DNA of 29,596 nucleotides from CALWPV01 sp045632125 (GCA_045632125.1 JAZQWC010000088.1:1-29596), one strand, 5' to 3'. Counted from the first letter of the stretch, positions 17,648 to 26,259 are shown. The notes: generated from the letters alone by a model not told the origin. Numbers and translations are program-made.

Positions 17648-18235
17648 TTAATTTAGCATCCATCGCCGCAATTTTCTTAAAACACGCCGATGCATCAGTT
17701 TAGCCCATTGAGCACTCTTTTGTTCTTCTACAGCATACATTTCACAGGTTTTATTTTGAAAATAAATAGCTTCTATCAATCTTCGTTCGTCCGGTGCCAA
17801 TTTGCCTAACACCTTTTTCAAACTAAATCGTTCCTCCACTTCCTCCTGGACTCTCTGCTGCCGTTCTTCCTCTATACGCAGCTGCTCTTGCAGCATCCGA
17901 TCCTCCCCCGATTCAGACAACTGGGTCTTATACCGATTACGCTGTGCCCTGTTTCTCAACCGCTTTTGACCTTGGAACGCATATATTCCTTCTATGATGC
18001 TGCCATAAATATACTTGGTAGCAAGGGTACTCAGTTTTCCCTTTTCCTCGTCATAATTACGTACAGCCTCAATGAGTCCGATACAACCATACTGCACAAC
18101 ATCCTCCCAAGACATTTCCTGAGGGATTATTTCTTTCATTTGCCGCGCAATATTTTTGATCAGACCCATATGCTGCAAGATATTCTCTTGTTGAAAACAA
18201 AGAATTTCATCTTTGTTTTCGGCTTGCCGATCCAT
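17648..18235 (-). CDS. Small sigma-70 family factor, FliA/SigD-like region 2
   Basis: 195 residues. Region 2 (about 20-85: HMGLIKNIARQMKEIIP, then EDVVQYGCIGLIEAVRNYD and YIYGSIIEGI) resembles the flagellar/sporulation sigma class, where the equivalent of the last motif is RIRGAMLDGL. Region 3 is replaced by a charged, Glu/Arg/Gln-rich linker (about 90-140), and a short region 4 follows (KLAPDERRLIEAIYF ... RRVLRKLRRWML). It lies between topA and rpsB. In B. subtilis the gene group just upstream of rpsB ends with sigD and swrB, so this could be a diverged relic at the same locus; no flagellar genes are visible here. It may also be an independent alternative sigma factor. Confidence 0.75.
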   Translation of the reverse strand: MDRQAENKDEILCFQQENILQHMGLIKNIARQMKEIIPQEMSWEDVVQYGCIGLIEAVRNYDEEKGKLSTLATKYIYGSIIEGIYAFQGQKRLRNRAQRNRYKTQLSESGEDRMLQEQLRIEEERQQRVQEEVEERFSLKKVLGKLAPDERRLIEAIYFQNKTCEMYAVEEQKSAQWAKLMHRRVLRKLRRWMLN

Positions 18236-18317
18236 AAAGGTCAGACACCCCTTCCTTTATGATCCGCCGTTTTCTGTGTTTACTTTTTCAAATTCTAATT
18301 TAGAAACAAAAAGGCCA

Positions 18318-20405
18318 TTAATCTTCCTCGTTTTCCACGAGTTCTTCCATATATCCACAGCCTTCTTTTGCACAGGCCAGTTTTTTCTTCTTTCCCTTCT
18401 TTTCGTACAATAATTCACCGCAATTAGGACATGTCTTTTTAGAAGGTTTATCCCAAGCCATATAATCACATTCCGGAGCATTTTCGCATCCGTAATAGAT
18501 TCTTCCTTTCTTGGTTTTCTTGATTTGAATCTGACCTCCACACTTCGGACAGAACGCATCGATCGCCTCGAAGTAAGGCTTCGCGTTTTGACATTCCGGA
18601 AAACCGGGACAAGCATAAAACTTGCCAAAGCGTCCAAACTTCAGCACCATATTTCGTCCACATTTTTCGCAGATCACGTCAGTCACTTCATCTTCGATCT
18701 TGACTTTCTCCAGTTCATCCATAGCTTTTTCCACCAGAGGTGCAAAATCTACATAGAAATCACCTATTACTTTTTTCCACTCCGCTGTACCCTCTTCCAC
18801 ATGGTCCAGTTCTTCTTCCATTTGAGCCGTAAAGCGAATATCCACAATACTTTCAAAGTAATCGCTGATGATACGACTTACAATACCACCCAGTTCCGTC
18901 ACAAACAGCGTACGTTTTTCCTTCGCGATATAGCCACGGGTCACCAATGTACTGATGGTAGGCGCATACGTACTTGGACGACCTACACCATTTTCCTCCA
19001 GTGCCTTGACCAACGAAGCCTCAGTATACCTTGCCGGAGGCTGCGTGAAATGCTGCAGTCCTTCCATCTTTCCGATCTTCAGGCAATCTCCTTCCTGCAA
19101 TCCTTCGACATTCTCATACTTTTCAACTTCTTCATCTTGCTCCTGATAGATCTTCATAAAACCAGCAAATGTCAACCTTGATCCGGATGCATCGAACGAA
19201 AATCCACCACTGCTCATGCTTACATGCTGTGTTTCATATTCAGCCGGAGCCATCTGACTAGCCAAAAACCGCTCCCAAATCAATTTATACAGACGATACT
19301 GATCGCGGCTCAAAGAGTCCTCTAACTGCTTAGGTTCATACTGCGCATAGGTAGGACGTATTGCTTCATGAGCATCCTGAATCTTACCGCGTTTTTCCTG
19401 ACGACTTTCACTGCCGTTATAATCCTGACCAAAATTTTCAGTAATATACTGTTTGGCCGCCTCCTGAGCTTCTGCAGAAATTCTGGTAGAATCAGTACGC
19501 AAATAGGAAATCAAACCCACCAGACCTGTACCTTTTACTTCAACGCCTTCATATAGCTGCTGCGCAATACGCATAGTTTTTTGCGGTGAAAAATTTAATC
19601 TCTTGCTGGCTTCCTGCTGCAACGTACTGGTAGTAAAAGGATCCGGTGCCTTTCGGCTTCGCTTACCCTTTTTCAGTTCATCTACCACATAGCCTTCCTG
19701 TTGCATGATCTGGTCCAACAGTCCCTGCATTTGCTGCTGATTTTGGATTTTAATTTTCTCTTTATTGACCTGAGTTAAACGCGCACTCAGTTTACCCTTT
19801 GCACCTTTCTTAGCAAACTGACCTTCGATCGTCCAGAACTCTTCCTGTACAAAATCATTGATTTCATCCTCACGGTCGCAAAGCAACTTAAGAGCTGCTG
19901 ATTGCACACGACCTGCGCTTAAACCTTTTTTTACCTTTTTCCACAAAACCGGACTGATCTGATAACCAACGATACGATCCAGCACACGGCGCGCCTGCTG
20001 CGCATCCACCAAATCCTGATCGATCGCTCTTGCTTTCTTAATGGAACCCTTGACCGTCTCTTTGGTAATCTCGTTAAAGGTAATACGATGGATCTGCTCC
20101 GGTTTAAGCCCCAGTGCGATCGCCAAATGCCAAGAAATTGCCTCTCCTTCACGGTCCGGGTCAGTACCCAAATAGATCTTATCTGCCTTTTTCGCCTCTT
20201 TTTTCAAAGCACTCAGCAGTTCTCCCTTACCACGGATCGTAATATATTTCGGCTCAAAATTGTTATCAAGGTCAACACCCATCTGACTTTTTGGAAGATC
20301 TCTCATATGTCCGTTCGAAGCCACCACCTGATAATTGCTGCCTAAAAACTTTTTTATCGTTTTCGCTTTAGCCGGTGACTCCACGATCACTAAATACTTT
20401 GCCAT
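18318..20405 (-). CDS. topA: DNA topoisomerase I
   Basis: Type IA topoisomerase that relaxes negative supercoils. The 695-residue product has the Toprim domain (YLVIVESPAKAKTIKKFLG; metal-binding TDPDREGEA at 81-89), the core with the active-site Tyr near residue 301 (GLISYLRTDSTRIS), and three C-terminal four-cysteine zinc ribbons (CEKCGRN..., CPKCGGQ..., CPNCGEL...). ATG at 20405 with GGAGG upstream; an upstream in-frame start lacks a ribosome site. It follows dprA by 71 nt, a common pairing in Bacillota. Confidence 0.98.
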   Translation of the reverse strand: MAKYLVIVESPAKAKTIKKFLGSNYQVVASNGHMRDLPKSQMGVDLDNNFEPKYITIRGKGELLSALKKEAKKADKIYLGTDPDREGEAISWHLAIALGLKPEQIHRITFNEITKETVKGSIKKARAIDQDLVDAQQARRVLDRIVGYQISPVLWKKVKKGLSAGRVQSAALKLLCDREDEINDFVQEEFWTIEGQFAKKGAKGKLSARLTQVNKEKIKIQNQQQMQGLLDQIMQQEGYVVDELKKGKRSRKAPDPFTTSTLQQEASKRLNFSPQKTMRIAQQLYEGVEVKGTGLVGLISYLRTDSTRISAEAQEAAKQYITENFGQDYNGSESRQEKRGKIQDAHEAIRPTYAQYEPKQLEDSLSRDQYRLYKLIWERFLASQMAPAEYETQHVSMSSGGFSFDASGSRLTFAGFMKIYQEQDEEVEKYENVEGLQEGDCLKIGKMEGLQHFTQPPARYTEASLVKALEENGVGRPSTYAPTISTLVTRGYIAKEKRTLFVTELGGIVSRIISDYFESIVDIRFTAQMEEELDHVEEGTAEWKKVIGDFYVDFAPLVEKAMDELEKVKIEDEVTDVICEKCGRNMVLKFGRFGKFYACPGFPECQNAKPYFEAIDAFCPKCGGQIQIKKTKKGRIYYGCENAPECDYMAWDKPSKKTCPNCGELLYEKKGKKKKLACAKEGCGYMEELVENEED

Positions 20406-20476
20406 ACATACCTCCAAAACTTTATTCCAACGGTTTTATCTTCATCACTCCGTGCTGACCTTTCCGATCAGTCGGA

Positions 20477-21694
20477 TCATGCTTTTATAATTCTTTGATT
20501 AGCATCTCTTTTGATCAAACCTTGCATTTCAAGCAAGGTGATCGCCTGTTGCACCTTCTGAGCTCCGCATCCTGTCAACTCACATAATTTCTCAGGCAAG
20601 CAACCGAACTCATCAATCTTTTCATATAGCCACAACGATTCTCCTGCCTTCTTTCGGCGGTTTTCTTCCTTATCTTTACGTAGGGCCTCTTCATCTATCA
20701 TATTAATTTCAAGGCTTTTTCGTTTTGCTTCAAAGGTAACTGTATGTCCAAGTTTCCTTTCACTATGCATCCGAATTTCTGCCTGTCCTGTCAGCGCACG
20801 CGTTAATCCTTTAGGACTAGTCAGCACATTGGCACCGTCTTGGATCAAATTATGCACACCCAAATATTCTAAATCAAAAATATCTCCAGGAACTCCGAAT
20901 ACTTCTCGTCCCTGTTCTGCCGCCAATTGTGCCGTTCGGATCGATCCGCTTTTCGGGCCAGCTTGGGCTACTACAGTAGCTAAGCTTAGGCCGCTCACCA
21001 GTCGATTTCTCTCCACAAAATGCCATTTTTCCGCCTTGCACCCCGGTGGATATTCCGAAATCGCCACACCATTTTGACAAATACGGTGATACAGCCATGT
21101 ATTACATTTCGGGTAGCATAAATCAAGTCCGCAGGGCATCACAGCAGCCGTTGCCCCCAATACATCCAACGCACCTTTATGTGCACAGGCATCCACTCCC
21201 ATTGCCATGCCGCTGACCACTGTAAAGCCGCTTTTCGCCGCTTCCGCTGCAATTTCATATGCAGCCTTTTGCCCATATGCTCCTGCTTTCCTAGACCCAA
21301 CCACCGAAACACAGGGCTTATGAAGCAGTTTTAGATCTCCTCTTACATATAGCACTACCGGTGGATCCGCAATCTGTCTCAGCCATTCCGGATACATGCT
21401 CTCCTCCAGACTGATCCAATCAATATTTTTCTCATTGCAGGAACGGATCACTTGTAATGCCTTCTCTGACATTCTTCCACAGCGCCATAGTAAGGCTCTT
21501 TCATCTAAAGCTCTTTGCGCTTCCGCTTTAATTTCCGGAATTAACTCGGTCGTCTTTATCTTACCCAGGTTTTCAAAAATCAAAGCAGGGGAACCGATTC
21601 GTCGGCTCCATTTCGCCGCCTGCCCTCTGCTAATTTCCTCAATTAACGACAACTCCAAACAGGCTAACTTTTCTCTTGTTATTGTCTGATTCAT
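20477..21694 (-). CDS. dprA: DNA processing protein DprA (Smf)
   Basis: Binds incoming single-stranded DNA during natural transformation and loads RecA. The 405-residue product has an N-terminal SAM-like part, the Rossmann-type core (VSVVGSRKAGAYG, SGMAMGVDACAHKGAL, ISEYPPG, FVERNRLVSGLS, the GSIRTAQLAAEQGREVFGVPG stretch) and a C-terminal winged-helix part (LPEKLCELTGCGAQKVQQAI). GGAGGAGG is placed before the ATG at 21694. It is divergent from a ComM-like gene, another transformation-linked function, so the pair suggests retained competence capacity. Confidence 0.96.
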   Translation of the reverse strand: MNQTITREKLACLELSLIEEISRGQAAKWSRRIGSPALIFENLGKIKTTELIPEIKAEAQRALDERALLWRCGRMSEKALQVIRSCNEKNIDWISLEESMYPEWLRQIADPPVVLYVRGDLKLLHKPCVSVVGSRKAGAYGQKAAYEIAAEAAKSGFTVVSGMAMGVDACAHKGALDVLGATAAVMPCGLDLCYPKCNTWLYHRICQNGVAISEYPPGCKAEKWHFVERNRLVSGLSLATVVAQAGPKSGSIRTAQLAAEQGREVFGVPGDIFDLEYLGVHNLIQDGANVLTSPKGLTRALTGQAEIRMHSERKLGHTVTFEAKRKSLEINMIDEEALRKDKEENRRKKAGESLWLYEKIDEFGCLPEKLCELTGCGAQKVQQAITLLEMQGLIKRDANQRIIKA

Positions 21695-21731
21695 TGGACC
21701 TCCTCCAAGCACCAGACCTCCAACTCAGCTT

Positions 21732-21760
21732 ATTATAAGCGAAGTGGAATATTTTGTATA
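21732..21760 (-). promoter_or_regulatory. Promoter for dprA
   Basis: On the minus strand: -35 TATACA (21760-21755), 17-nt spacer, perfect -10 TATAAT (21737-21732). It sits in the 176-nt divergent region between dprA and the ComM-like gene. I could not assign a convincing promoter for the rightward gene; CATACTATAAG near 21836-21845 is the best -10 region but lacks a matching -35. Confidence 0.6.
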
Positions 21761-21870
21761 GTGGGAATTTTGAAAAATTTCCGTAATAACTTTTTTAACT
21801 TTTTGTTAACCGCCCAGGAAACACACTTTTTACCCATACTATAAGCATAACCCATAAAAGGAGGATTTTT

Positions 21871-23406
21871 ATGTTTCAAACTACTTACAGTGCTCTATTG
21901 ACCGGCCTTACCGGCACCCTAACCGAAGTGGAGTGTTTTATTGGAGGCGGTCTTCCTTACTTTAATATAGTAGGAATCCCCTCTGCAGCCGCCACCGCAG
22001 CCCGTGAGCGCATTCGAAGTGCCCTCAAAAGCATCGGTTTCAACCTTCCGCCTTCACGAATCACGGTAAATGTGCGTACAGTCGATGCACTCTCCTCTTC
22101 TGCCACCACCTATACGTCACTCGACCTTCCTATCGCCCTATCCATCCTAGGTTGCCAGCAACTTATTCCGCCCATCTCACTCTCTGAAACTCTCTTTTTA
22201 GGAGAGCTTTCACTCAGTGGCAGCATCAAACCCATTTCAGGTGCTCTCTCACTCAGCAGCTGCGCTTGCCGCGCCACTCTCCGGCGAATATGTCTTCCCA
22301 CAGAGAACGCTTCGGAAGCTGCGCTCTCCGGACACCCCGCCGTATACGGCCTATCCAATCTACCACAAGTCATCGCCATGCTCCGCGGACAGTTTTCCCC
22401 CTCCGCTGCGCAGCCGGCCCAGCCGGAAAAAGTTGATGTGCTCACTTCTTTTGATGCGATCCATGGTCAGGATATTGGTAAGCGAGTGCTCATGATTGCA
22501 GCGGCCGGTATGCATAATCTACTCTTAATTGGACCACCTGGCTGTGGCAAAACATTATTAGCTAAATCCTTGCCCACTCTTTTACCTCCGCTTTCCTTCG
22601 AACAGCAAATCCGACTTACTGAAATTTATAGCTGCTGCAATTTACTGCCTCAAGGACAATCCCTACTGCAAGAACGTCCTTTTCGAGCCCCACATCATAC
22701 CATCCCGGTTTCCTCCCTCATCGGCGGCGGTTCCTCTCCTCGTCCCGGAGAAATCACACTGGCCCATCATGGTATTTTATATTTGGATGAGTTGCCGGAA
22801 TTTTCTCGCGCAGCTTTGGAAAGTCTGCGTCAACCGTTAGAAGATCATACTATTTCTTTAAATCGCTTGCGAACTTCCTCCAATTATCCTGCTGATTTCC
22901 TTTTAGCAGCAAGTATGAATCCATGTCCCTGCGGTCATTTTCCTGATACACATCTGTGCCATTGTTCTCCTACTCGAATTCAGCAGTATTTCGGCAAGAT
23001 TAACTCCCCGCTATTAGACCGTATCGATCTGGTATTGCAGCTGCCAGCCGTACCCATTCATGATACAAAGCAGACTTCGGCCTATCCTTTTTCCGAAGTT
23101 CGGAGCCGCGTACAAGCGGCGCACGCGATACAAGCCAAACGATTTTCCCGTTCTTCCCACTACAATTCCCGTATGTCTATTGAAGAAATTCGACAATTTT
23201 GCGCTCTGCGCCCGAATTTAGAAGAATTCATGCACAAGGCTTATGATCATTATCACCTAACTCTGCGCTCGTATCATAAGATTTTGAGGGTCAGTCGTAC
23301 CCTGGCAGATTTAGATGCATGCGAAGAAATTCGTCAGGAACATCTTTTAGAGGCTCTTCAATATCGTCTTAGTTCTCAATTCGATACTTCAAATGCTTTG
23401 TTCTAA
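21871..23406 (+). CDS. YifB/ComM family Mg-chelatase-like AAA+ ATPase
   Basis: 511 residues. ComM proteins are hexameric helicases that aid branch migration during integration of transformed DNA. N-terminal domain (about 1-170) has the family pattern (VECFIGGGLPYFNIVGIPSAA, RIRSALKSIGFNLPPSRITVN). Then an AAA+ module with Walker A GPPGCGKTLLAKSLP near residue 219 and Walker B GILYLDELPEF near 300, and MNPCPCGHF with its paired Cys residues. The C-terminal part (RSYHKILRVSRTLADLD) is the usual ChlI-like end. AAAGGAGG precedes the ATG. It is divergent from dprA. Confidence 0.95.
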   Translation: MFQTTYSALLTGLTGTLTEVECFIGGGLPYFNIVGIPSAAATAARERIRSALKSIGFNLPPSRITVNVRTVDALSSSATTYTSLDLPIALSILGCQQLIPPISLSETLFLGELSLSGSIKPISGALSLSSCACRATLRRICLPTENASEAALSGHPAVYGLSNLPQVIAMLRGQFSPSAAQPAQPEKVDVLTSFDAIHGQDIGKRVLMIAAAGMHNLLLIGPPGCGKTLLAKSLPTLLPPLSFEQQIRLTEIYSCCNLLPQGQSLLQERPFRAPHHTIPVSSLIGGGSSPRPGEITLAHHGILYLDELPEFSRAALESLRQPLEDHTISLNRLRTSSNYPADFLLAASMNPCPCGHFPDTHLCHCSPTRIQQYFGKINSPLLDRIDLVLQLPAVPIHDTKQTSAYPFSEVRSRVQAAHAIQAKRFSRSSHYNSRMSIEEIRQFCALRPNLEEFMHKAYDHYHLTLRSYHKILRVSRTLADLDACEEIRQEHLLEALQYRLSSQFDTSNALF

Positions 23407-23410
23407 ATTT

Positions 23411-23441
23411 CAAAAACCCTCGCGGAAGTTACCGCGAGGGT
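23411..23441. terminator. Hairpin after the comM-like gene
   Basis: A perfect 10-bp GC-rich stem (23416-23425 with 23432-23441) and a 6-nt loop. The T-run is on the minus strand, so it ends leftward transcription best, but its placement four codons past the rightward stop suggests it serves both directions. Confidence 0.7.
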
Positions 23442-23470
23442 CTATCATGATTCAAAAGATCAGATTGTAT

Positions 23471-23506
23471 AAATAAAAAAGCATCAATCTTTCGACTGAT
23501 GCTTTT
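23471..23506 (-). terminator. Original terminator of the tRNA operon
   Basis: A 10-bp stem (23477-23486 with 23497-23506), 10-nt loop, with TTTTTTATTT following on the minus strand. It sits immediately beyond the attL remnant of tRNA-Arg, where the tRNA operon ended before the element inserted. Confidence 0.75.
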
Positions 23507-23507
23507 G

Positions 23508-23551
23508 ACTGCGTGCAGCAGGATTCGAACCCACGGCCTTCTGGTCCGTAG
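23508..23551. repeat. attL: 44-bp copy of the tRNA-Arg 3' part
   Basis: Identical over 44 bp to 29302-29345. On the minus strand it begins in the anticodon loop of tRNA-Arg(ACG) and runs through the T-arm and acceptor 3' strand to just past the discriminator base. The 5' half of the tRNA is absent here, so this is the displaced end of the original gene. Confidence 0.95.
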
Positions 23552-23654
23552 TTATAACCTTACCTTTTCTTCCGCTTCCGCACTTTTCCGCAAAGCCTTT
23601 ATTTATGCGGTTTTCAGTACTTCACCATCTCTCTCATTTCCTTTTCTTTTCCCA

Positions 23655-23693
23655 AAATAACGGACAAATAACGGACAAATAACGGACAAGTCA
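23655..23693. repeat. Three tandem 11-bp arm-type repeats near attL
   Basis: The unit AAATAACGGAC occurs three times in tandem (23655-23687), then AAGTCA. A 27-bp stretch (23667-23693) is repeated exactly at 29210-29236 near attR, in the same orientation. Position just beyond int and near the core site fits arm-type integrase binding sites. Confidence 0.7.
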
Positions 23694-23721
23694 TGGGTTT
23701 TATATCCGCTTTCCCATCAAA

Positions 23722-25095
23722 TCAGCCTCTCTTCCGGCTGAGTACATCATCTATTGCGGAAGCGGCTCTCTCATCCGCGCTCTTGATCAGATGCGCATAT
23801 ATATTAGTCGTGGTCGAGGTCTGAGCATGGCCCAATCTGGCAGCAACTGTCCGCACATCCATGCCCGATGCAATCATTATACTGGCGTTGGTATGTCTGA
23901 GCGAATGTAGCGAATACCCTTCAAGACCTATTTCTTTCAAGAATCGCTTAAACCACTTAGAAACGCTGTCCGGAAAAATCGGTTTTCCGTCCCACTGGGT
24001 AAAAAGCCTGTTGCTTTCTACCCAATCCACGCCTACTGATATACGCTGTATATTTTGCTGATACTTATGCTCTTTTAGTATCTCCATTACCAGATGCGGG
24101 ATCCTTTCTGCCCTAACCGAACTTTCCGTCTTTGGTGTTGTAGTCGTTATACCTTCGCCCGACACATACACGCTGTTACGTTTTATATGGATCATATCAT
24201 GTTCAAAATCGATATCCTGCCACTCTAGCCCGCACAATTCGCCCCTTCTCATTCCAGAGTATAGAAGAACGTATATCATGGCTTTATAGGCCGTTTCTAC
24301 GCCTTCCAGACGCTCCAAAAGATAAATAGCCGCTTCCTCATCCATGTACTTTGCTTCCCTCTTATGGACTCTAGGAGCCTTTATCCGTCTGCATGGGTTG
24401 TCTGTAATCATCTGCCATTGAACAGCAGTTTGAAGAATTGACGAAAGCAATCTATGATGGTGTAATACTGTCTTTTCAGACAACTCCGCTCCCGCTTCCG
24501 CGTATTCAAATAGGGTTTCTTCCTTTTCTTCCAGCGCAGCACATACCTTTTTCGCGCTTTCGGTGCTGATATTCTTCCCCCTAGTTATAGAATCCAGAAC
24601 AGCCACACTCACCCCGGCGGCTTCTGCTAATTTGACTTTAGTCAACCCTCGTTCTTTCAAATAGGTCTTGAAATCAATTTTGCATGAACATCGATTCGAA
24701 GCTTTTATACCACCCTCGCGCAGATTCTCATAGAAATCTAATAAATGATGCGGCTGCAGCTGATTCAGCTTTATATGACCCAGTGCGGGCCGGATCCTGG
24801 CAAGCAATACTTGATATGTAGAGTATGTCTTCCCTTTCAGTTCTGGCTTTGCGTACTTCTCAAGCCATTGATCGATAAACTCGCCAAATTTGATATTACC
24901 ACTCAAAACAAGTCCCTGCTGACAAGCTTCTTCAAACTTCGCCGCTTCCTTTGCTACGGCTTTTTCAATCTGTTTGGGTGTCATATTGAAAGCGGGTTTC
25001 CATGTTTTACTTTTGGTTATCTGCTTACCACTCAGATCGTAACCCAACGAAACAATAATCGTATAACTGCTACCGCGCTTTTTAATCTGTGCCAT
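23722..25095 (-). CDS. int: Tyrosine site-specific integrase with inserted HTH domain
   Basis: 457 residues. Catalyses integration and excision at the tRNA-Arg att sites. N-terminal arm-binding part (about 1-60), core-binding SAM-like part starting near 68, and catalytic domain about 250-440 with all expected residues: R283 (SGMRRGEL), K322 (TPKTESS), H397 and R400 (HSLRH), H423 (LGHAQ), and nucleophile Y433 (NIYAHL). Unusual: residues about 137-195 (TKVKLAEAAGVSVAVLDSIT, then ISTESAKKVCAALE) form a complete XRE/LacI-like helix-turn-helix set between the two halves of the core-binding domain. It starts 4 nt after the repressor gene, so the two are co-transcribed, and the repressor probably controls its own dose together with int. 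Confidence 0.96.
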   Translation of the reverse strand: MAQIKKRGSSYTIIVSLGYDLSGKQITKSKTWKPAFNMTPKQIEKAVAKEAAKFEEACQQGLVLSGNIKFGEFIDQWLEKYAKPELKGKTYSTYQVLLARIRPALGHIKLNQLQPHHLLDFYENLREGGIKASNRCSCKIDFKTYLKERGLTKVKLAEAAGVSVAVLDSITRGKNISTESAKKVCAALEEKEETLFEYAEAGAELSEKTVLHHHRLLSSILQTAVQWQMITDNPCRRIKAPRVHKREAKYMDEEAAIYLLERLEGVETAYKAMIYVLLYSGMRRGELCGLEWQDIDFEHDMIHIKRNSVYVSGEGITTTTPKTESSVRAERIPHLVMEILKEHKYQQNIQRISVGVDWVESNRLFTQWDGKPIFPDSVSKWFKRFLKEIGLEGYSLHSLRHTNASIMIASGMDVRTVAARLGHAQTSTTTNIYAHLIKSADERAASAIDDVLSRKRG

Positions 25096-25099
25096 GAAA

Positions 25100-25906
25100 T
25101 CACCGCCCTTTTTCTTTTTTTAGATGTTCCACAAAAGCCTTTAAACGATTATAAACCTCAATGTCTTCATTATTTCTCGCAATTTCTATATATTTTTTCA
25201 CTGTAATATCCGGCATTTCTGCTTTTGCTATTTTTTCCACCGCTTCCACTATTCTCTTTTGCAAATGATATAGAGATACAGGTTGCTCTGTTTCTTTTTC
25301 TTCATAACACATATCAAGTGTTTTCTTAATACCCGCATTTTCTTCTTCCCTCATAATCAAAGCCCATTTTATTTCATCCGCAAATTCCCCAGAAAATAAC
25401 TCAGGAAATTCATTTTCATATGCTCTTGTACGGATACAACTCTGAATATACGTCAAAGCACGCATTCCTGCTTCTTTTCTCAAATATGGATATATTTTAT
25501 CAAGAAGCCACGTAGTTGTGAGTTTATAATGCGACGCAAAAGAATTATAAAACTCTTTATCATAATGTAATTGTTCAACCATTTCCTCTGATAGGCCTGT
25601 GTATTCACATACCGCGGCTAATTCTGTATCTTTTGTCTTTATATCTGTAAGACCTAAAATATACTCTGTCGATACTTCATAGAATTTTGCGAGATAATAC
25701 AACTTTTCGGTTGACATTCCTCGAACACTCCCCCATTTGGCATTTTTTTCATTAATCTCTTCATATTGTTGGAGCATTTGTTTTGAAATAAAATGGTTGC
25801 ATTTCTCCATAATCGCTAAAGAAAGTTGTTCTCTAGTCAATCCCCGTTTTTCACGTAGATCCCTTAATCTTTTTGCTATTGTCTTCTGCCGTTCTGTATC
25901 AAACAT
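25100..25906 (-). CDS. XRE-family repressor (CI/Stl-like)
   Basis: 268 residues. N-terminal helix-turn-helix (about 11-80: LRDLREKRGLTREQLSLAI ... SKQMLQQYEEINE, then LYYLAKFYEVSTEYILGLT). The remaining 180 residues are mainly helical and show no Ser-Lys LexA/CI-type self-cleavage motif. If it holds the element silent, release would then need another signal, for example binding of a helper-phage protein as for SaPI Stl, rather than RecA-driven cleavage; this is inference. AGGAGGG precedes the ATG. The three operator-like sites (25923-26000) lie in its upstream region and in the promoter of the divergent operon. Confidence 0.88.
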   Translation of the reverse strand: MFDTERQKTIAKRLRDLREKRGLTREQLSLAIMEKCNHFISKQMLQQYEEINEKNAKWGSVRGMSTEKLYYLAKFYEVSTEYILGLTDIKTKDTELAAVCEYTGLSEEMVEQLHYDKEFYNSFASHYKLTTTWLLDKIYPYLRKEAGMRALTYIQSCIRTRAYENEFPELFSGEFADEIKWALIMREEENAGIKKTLDMCYEEKETEQPVSLYHLQKRIVEAVEKIAKAEMPDITVKKYIEIARNNEDIEVYNRLKAFVEHLKKEKGR

Positions 25907-25922
25907 ATCAAACCCTCCTATT

Positions 25923-26000
25923 ATTGCAATAACAACAGTTTCTTACGCGCATTATTGTTGTTATTGCAATTTCTATATTGATTATTATTGTTATAGCAAT
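25923..26000. promoter_or_regulatory. Three-site operator between repressor and cro-like gene
   Basis: Three 14-bp, partly palindromic sites related to ATTGCWATAACAAY: 25923-25936, 25957-25970 (opposite strand, identical) and 25987-26000. The first two form a 15-bp perfect inverted repeat (25923-25937 with 25956-25970). Centres are 34 and 30 bp apart, about three helical turns, as in phage-type operators. The third fills the spacer of the rightward promoter. Confidence 0.8.
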
Positions 26001-26006
26001 TATAAT
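25978..26006 (+). promoter_or_regulatory. Rightward early promoter of the element
   Basis: -35 TTGATT (25978-25983), 17-nt spacer, perfect -10 TATAAT (26001-26006). The spacer contains operator site three, so repressor bound there would block the cro/xis/rep operon. I could not place the leftward int/repressor promoter firmly; TTGCTA (25999-25994) with TATAGA 16 nt on is one option. Confidence 0.75.
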
Positions 26007-26052
26007 TGATATATACGAAGATGTCAACCATCATTTTGAAAGGAGGGGTTTC

Positions 26053-26259
26053 ATGCCCAAGTACAATAAGCTTATTCAAGAATTAAAAGGCCGAGAACTT
26101 TCTAAGTACCGCTTGGCTATGGAATGTCATATTCCACCCAGTATTCTCTACAGTGCGTTGAATGGAAAAATGATTTTGTGGCCTAAGTACAAAAAGGCTA
26201 TCTCCGCTTATTTGTCTATTTCAGAAGCGGTATTATTTGGAGAAGAAGAACATGAATAA
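26053..26259 (+). CDS. Cro-like small HTH protein
   Basis: 68 residues from the ATG at 26053, preceded by AAAGGAGGGG; the frame is open further upstream but only into the operator region. The sequence (GRELSKYRLAMECHIPPSIL, then KYKKAISAYLSISEAVLFG) fits a minimal helix-turn-helix. First gene of the divergent early operon, facing the repressor, so by position it is a Cro/Str-type switch partner. It overlaps the next gene by 8 nt (ATGAATAA). Confidence 0.75.
   Translation: MPKYNKLIQELKGRELSKYRLAMECHIPPSILYSALNGKMILWPKYKKAISAYLSISEAVLFGEEEHE

Noticed and set aside
23655..23693. Possible CRISPR array or iteron origin
   Set aside because: The units are in direct contact without spacers and only 11 bp long, and a matching copy lies at the other end of the element, which fits integrase arm sites better.
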